7,982 nucleotides of DNA, from the NCBI GenBank assembly GCA_030831265.1, contig JAURLM010000175.1, positions 1 through 7,982 of the forward strand. Reading direction: 5' to 3'. The position numbers and the translations under genes are program-made. Under the pieces are notes generated by a model. The model had not been told where the DNA came from, ran no database searches, and saw only the letters and a program-made list of their open reading frames with translations. Every line of letters starts with the position of its first letter. Positions within the stretch are counted from its first letter, which is position 1. Source of the DNA: Chloroflexota bacterium (GTDB lineage Bacteria; Chloroflexota; Dehalococcoidia; Lucifugimonadales; Lucifugimonadaceae). Shown here one piece after another: positions 5,029 to 7,982 of this stretch.

Positions 5029-6609
5029 ATGGTGAACAAGAGCGAAACCGAAGACCGAGTAATCATCTTCGACACGACGCTCCGCGACGGTGAGCAGAGC
5101 GCCGGTGCGGGACTAACCGTGGAAGAGAAGCTTCGGATCGCTCACCAGCTAGCACGCCTCGGTGTTGACGTTATCGAAGCAGGTTTCGCAGCCAGTTCAC
5201 CGGGTGACTTCGAAGCGGTGCGACGCATCGCCCAGGAAGTCAAAGGCCCGACGATCTGCACCCTGTCACGCGCAGTGGCCAGTGATATAGACGCTGCAGG
5301 AAAAGCGTTGGAAGGCGTCAAGAACGCCCGGATCCATACGTTTATCTCTGCGTCAGACATTCACCTGATGCACCAGATGCGCAAAGACCGCGAAGCCATC
5401 ATGGACATGGCTGTCGAAGCAGTGAAACGCGCCAAGTCCTACGTCGATGACGTCGAGTTTTCACCGATGGACGCATCACGGACCGACCCCGTTTACCTGT
5501 ACGCCATGCTGGAAGCGGTCATTAAAGCAGGGGCGACGACGGTCAACATCCCGGATACCGTTGGCTACTCCAACCCGGAAGAGTTCGGCGCGCTCATAAA
5601 GGGTATTTTTGAGAACGTTCCGAACATCAAGGACGCTGTTGTATCCGTGCACTGCCACAACGACCTCGGCATGGCCGGTGCAAACAGCCTCGCTGCTGTT
5701 GAAAACGGGGCGCGGCAAGTTGAAGGCTGCATAAACGGTCTGGGCGAACGAGCCGGAAACGCAGCGCTTGAAGAGGTCATCATGTCCGTCGAGACGCGTC
5801 CTGACCACTACAAGGTCAAGACCGGCATCGACACGAAGGAGATTGGCAACACCAGCCGCATGATCTCCAACATCTTTGGATTCCCTGTCCAGTACAACAA
5901 GGCAATCGTCGGTCGAAACGCCTTCCGGCACTCGTCAGGCATCCACCAGGACGGCTTCCTGAAAGATCGAACAACGTTCGAGATCATGGAACCGGACACG
6001 GTTGGATGGCGCGGTGAATCGCTGGTGCTGACAAAACTGTCAGGCAGAGCAGGATTACGCGCACGGTTGTCAGAACTCGGCTACCGTTTGAAGGATGACG
6101 AGATCGCAAACGTGTTCGCTGCCTTCAAGGACCTCGCTGACAACAAGGCTGAGATCGATGATCGTGACCTGCACGCGTTGATGTCCGAACAGCACCGCGT
6201 CGCAGACACAGCTCGTACATACCAGGTGGAGACTGTCCACGTTGTGTGCGGTAACGACACCAGCCCCGAGGCAACGGTAACGCTGCACTGCCCTGACGGT
6301 GAGAAGCGTTCTACGAACCAGCACGGCACCGGCCCGGTTGACGCCGTCTGCAAGGCTATCGACTCCATTATCCACATGGATGTTGAACTGACGGAGTTTT
6401 CTGTCAACGCTGTGACGGAGGGCATCGATGCTCTTGGTGACGTGACTATACGCATAGAAAAAGACGGCAACGTCTACTCTGGACGCGGCGCGGACACGGA
6501 CATCGTGGTTGCCTCAGCCAAGGCCTACGTGAACGCAATCAACCGTCTGCTCATGATCGGAGCACAGGACGCAGGCTCGGAATCGACTACTCCGAAAGAA
6601 ACGGTATAG
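5029..6609 (+). CDS. leuA: 2-isopropylmalate synthase
   Basis: It condenses 2-oxoisovalerate with acetyl-CoA to 2-isopropylmalate, the first leucine-specific step. The 526-residue length is normal for the type with a regulatory domain. The TIM-barrel HMGL-like domain (about 10-275) has FDTTLRDGEQ (14-23, with the catalytic Arg19 and metal Asp20 type residues) and the metal histidines His208/His210 in VHCHNDLGMA, followed by NGLGERAGNAALEE (236-249). The linker subdomains (about 276-390) include SGIHQDGF (303-310) and LSGRAGLRARL. The LeuA dimer domain (about 395-510), with NQHGTGPVDAVCKAI (430-444) and GRGADTDIVVASAKAYVNAIN (485-505, most of it), normally binds leucine for feedback inhibition. 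The C-terminus TPKETV resembles E. coli-type LeuA. Citramalate synthase is the main alternative, but overall resemblance and the leuC neighbour favour LeuA. The start is set by AGGAGG 6 nt upstream. Confidence 0.94.
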   Translation: MVNKSETEDRVIIFDTTLRDGEQSAGAGLTVEEKLRIAHQLARLGVDVIEAGFAASSPGDFEAVRRIAQEVKGPTICTLSRAVASDIDAAGKALEGVKNARIHTFISASDIHLMHQMRKDREAIMDMAVEAVKRAKSYVDDVEFSPMDASRTDPVYLYAMLEAVIKAGATTVNIPDTVGYSNPEEFGALIKGIFENVPNIKDAVVSVHCHNDLGMAGANSLAAVENGARQVEGCINGLGERAGNAALEEVIMSVETRPDHYKVKTGIDTKEIGNTSRMISNIFGFPVQYNKAIVGRNAFRHSSGIHQDGFLKDRTTFEIMEPDTVGWRGESLVLTKLSGRAGLRARLSELGYRLKDDEIANVFAAFKDLADNKAEIDDRDLHALMSEQHRVADTARTYQVETVHVVCGNDTSPEATVTLHCPDGEKRSTNQHGTGPVDAVCKAIDSIIHMDVELTEFSVNAVTEGIDALGDVTIRIEKDGNVYSGRGADTDIVVASAKAYVNAINRLLMIGAQDAGSESTTPKETV

Positions 6610-6650
6610 TCCGAACCGGGCCATACTCACAGGAATGAAAAACACTCGCG

Positions 6651-6655
6651 GGAGG
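6651..6655 (+). promoter_or_regulatory. Ribosome binding site of leuC
   Basis: GGAGG lies 12 nt before ATG 6668, slightly long but the best site here. An in-frame ATG at 6635 has AGGA directly abutting it with no usable spacing, and would add 11 residues that do not fit the family. Confidence 0.6.
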
Positions 6656-6667
6656 ACTGGAACAAAA

Positions 6668-7982
6668 ATGCCTAAGACGATGTTTGAAAAGATCTGGGAG
6701 CGGCATGTTGTGGCGGAACCGGAAGGCCAGCCAGCGCTGCTCTACATTGACCTGCACCTCGTCCACGAGGTGACATCGCCGCAGGCGTTCGAGGGACTAA
6801 GGCTCGCGGGCCGCAAAGTACGACAGCCGGGCAAGACCATCTCCACGGTTGACCACAACGTGCCTACTGACAACACCCGGATGCAGGAGATCAAGGACCC
6901 GATCGCCCGCGCACAGGTTGAGGCACTCCGAAAGAACTGCAAGGATTTCGGCATCATTCTTTACGATGTCGACAGCCGTGCACAGGGAATCGTCCACGTT
7001 ATCGGTCCGGAGCAGGGTTACACCCAGCCCGGCATGACCATCGTCTGCGGCGACTCCCACACGTCCACCCACGGAGCGTTTGGTTCGCTGGCGTTCGGTA
7101 TTGGCACGTCAGAAGTTGAGCATGTTCTAGCCACCCAGACACTGCGGCAGCGCAAGCCCAACACCATGGAAGTGCGCTTCAACGGGGAACTCCCTGTCGG
7201 CGTCACTGCAAAGGACATGATCCTTGCGACAATCGGCCAGATTGGAACTGCCGGTGGAACCGGTCACGTCATCGAATACACCGGCGAGGCCATCCGCAAC
7301 CTGAGCATGGAAGGCCGGATGACGATCTGCAACATGACAATTGAAGGCGGAGCGCGGGCAGGAATGATCGCCCCTGACGAGACGACCTTCGAGTGGATGA
7401 AGGGTCGACATTTTGTGCCAAAGGGCGAGGCATGGGATGCTGCCGTTGCGGACTGGAAGACACTCGCAACAGATGAAGGTGCAGAATATGACACGCTTGT
7501 AGAGATCGACTGCACGAAACTGGAGCCGTACGTAAGCTGGGGAACTAACCCCGGTCAGGTGGCGAAGATTTCCGACAGGGTTCCAGATCCGGTCGATTTT
7601 GACGACGCAGCAGACCAGGCTTCGGCCACGGCAGCGCTGGATTACATGGACTTGAAGCCGCGTACACGAATCGAGGACATCTCGATTGACCGGGTTTTCA
7701 TCGGTTCATGCACCAACGCAAGGCTTGAAGACCTGCGCCGTGCCGCCTCGATCATCAAAGGCCACCATGTAGCCAGTAGCGTTCGAGCGCAGGTGATGCC
7801 CGGCTCTACCCTGACCAAAATCCAGGCAGAGGCTGAAGGCCTCGACGAGGTGTTCAAGGAGGCCGGGTTCGAGTGGAGGGAATCAGGCTGTTCAATGTGC
7901 CTGGGCATGAACCCGGACATTCTTGTGCCGGGTGAACGCTGTGCATCCACATCTAACCGCAACTTCGAGGGACGCCAGGGCA
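6668..7982 (+). CDS. leuC: 3-isopropylmalate dehydratase, large subunit (3' end outside window)
   Basis: With LeuD it isomerises 2-isopropylmalate to 3-isopropylmalate through a [4Fe-4S] aconitase-type site. The frame runs without a stop for 438 codons to the window edge; family members of this bacterial type are about 465-475 residues, so roughly 30 are missing. The N-terminus MPKTMFEKIWERHVV is typical. Seen in order are YIDLHLVHEVTSPQAF (26-41), VDHNVPT (61-67), CGDSHTSTHGAFG (127-139) with FGIGTSEVEHVLATQ (143-157), and the cluster cysteines Cys348 (IGSCTNAR), Cys408 and Cys411 (SGCSMCLGMNPD). ASTSNRNFEGRQG follows near the edge, the conserved substrate-binding stretch. It lies 58 bp after leuA and is surely co-transcribed; leuD and leuB would be expected next. 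No key residue is missing in the visible part. Confidence 0.96.
   Translation, partial: MPKTMFEKIWERHVVAEPEGQPALLYIDLHLVHEVTSPQAFEGLRLAGRKVRQPGKTISTVDHNVPTDNTRMQEIKDPIARAQVEALRKNCKDFGIILYDVDSRAQGIVHVIGPEQGYTQPGMTIVCGDSHTSTHGAFGSLAFGIGTSEVEHVLATQTLRQRKPNTMEVRFNGELPVGVTAKDMILATIGQIGTAGGTGHVIEYTGEAIRNLSMEGRMTICNMTIEGGARAGMIAPDETTFEWMKGRHFVPKGEAWDAAVADWKTLATDEGAEYDTLVEIDCTKLEPYVSWGTNPGQVAKISDRVPDPVDFDDAADQASATAALDYMDLKPRTRIEDISIDRVFIGSCTNARLEDLRRAASIIKGHHVASSVRAQVMPGSTLTKIQAEAEGLDEVFKEAGFEWRESGCSMCLGMNPDILVPGERCASTSNRNFEGRQG

Noticed and set aside
6031..6066. LeuA linker reads TKLSGRAG instead of the common GKHSGRHA, suggesting a defect
   Set aside because: As recalled, E. coli-type LeuA also lacks those histidines (SRSGRAA-like), so this looks like subfamily variation, not loss of function.
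5029..6609. Citramalate synthase (CimA) as an alternative for leuA
   Set aside because: The regulatory-domain and C-terminal sequences resemble E. coli-type LeuA, and leuC follows directly. Substrate choice cannot be fully settled from sequence alone.
6635..6667. Upstream in-frame ATG for leuC
   Set aside because: The AGGA before it abuts the ATG, and the 11 extra residues do not match LeuC N-termini, whereas the reading from 6668 does.

Overview
The window is dominated by a branched-chain amino acid operon on the + strand: ilvB (1574-3265), ilvN (3262-3864), ilvC (3938-4936), leuA (5029-6609) and leuC (6668 to the right edge, cut about 30 codons short). Together they encode both acetohydroxyacid synthase subunits, ketol-acid reductoisomerase, 2-isopropylmalate synthase and the large subunit of isopropylmalate isomerase. 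IlvBN and IlvC carry out the first steps of the valine/isoleucine route. LeuA and LeuC turn its 2-oxoisovalerate product towards leucine. The dihydroxyacid dehydratase (ilvD) is not in view, nor are leuD and leuB; leuD and leuB would be expected just to the right.

The operon is preceded by a well-formed T-box leader (about 1251-1505). It has a Stem I with AG-bulge and distal-loop motifs, a CUC (leucine) specifier triplet, a short stem III, an antiterminator with the T-box bulge TGGTACCGCG, and an overlapping intrinsic terminator with a T run. Transcription of the whole operon is therefore probably switched on when tRNA-Leu(GAG) is uncharged. The ilvB frame is open through the terminator, so its true start is the ATG at 1574, not an upstream one.

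To the left, a tandem GNAT-family acetyltransferase (59-997, minus strand, TTG start) diverges from the operon. It converges on the end of another + strand gene, of which only an acidic 15-residue tail is visible (1-48). The divergent spacer holds a 74-bp imperfect palindrome (1072-1145) that no recognised feature explains. The ilvC-leuA gap holds two strong hairpins built from four alternating GCTCC/GGAGC blocks, followed by a small hairpin around the leuA ribosome binding site.

The organism is a moderately GC-rich bacterium that uses T-boxes. The T-box type, the class I reductoisomerase and the gene order would fit Chloroflexota (Dehalococcoidia/SAR202-like) or a relative. This is an inference from overall resemblance, not a proven placement. 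The coding content is ordinary core metabolism; the interest lies in the non-coding gaps.
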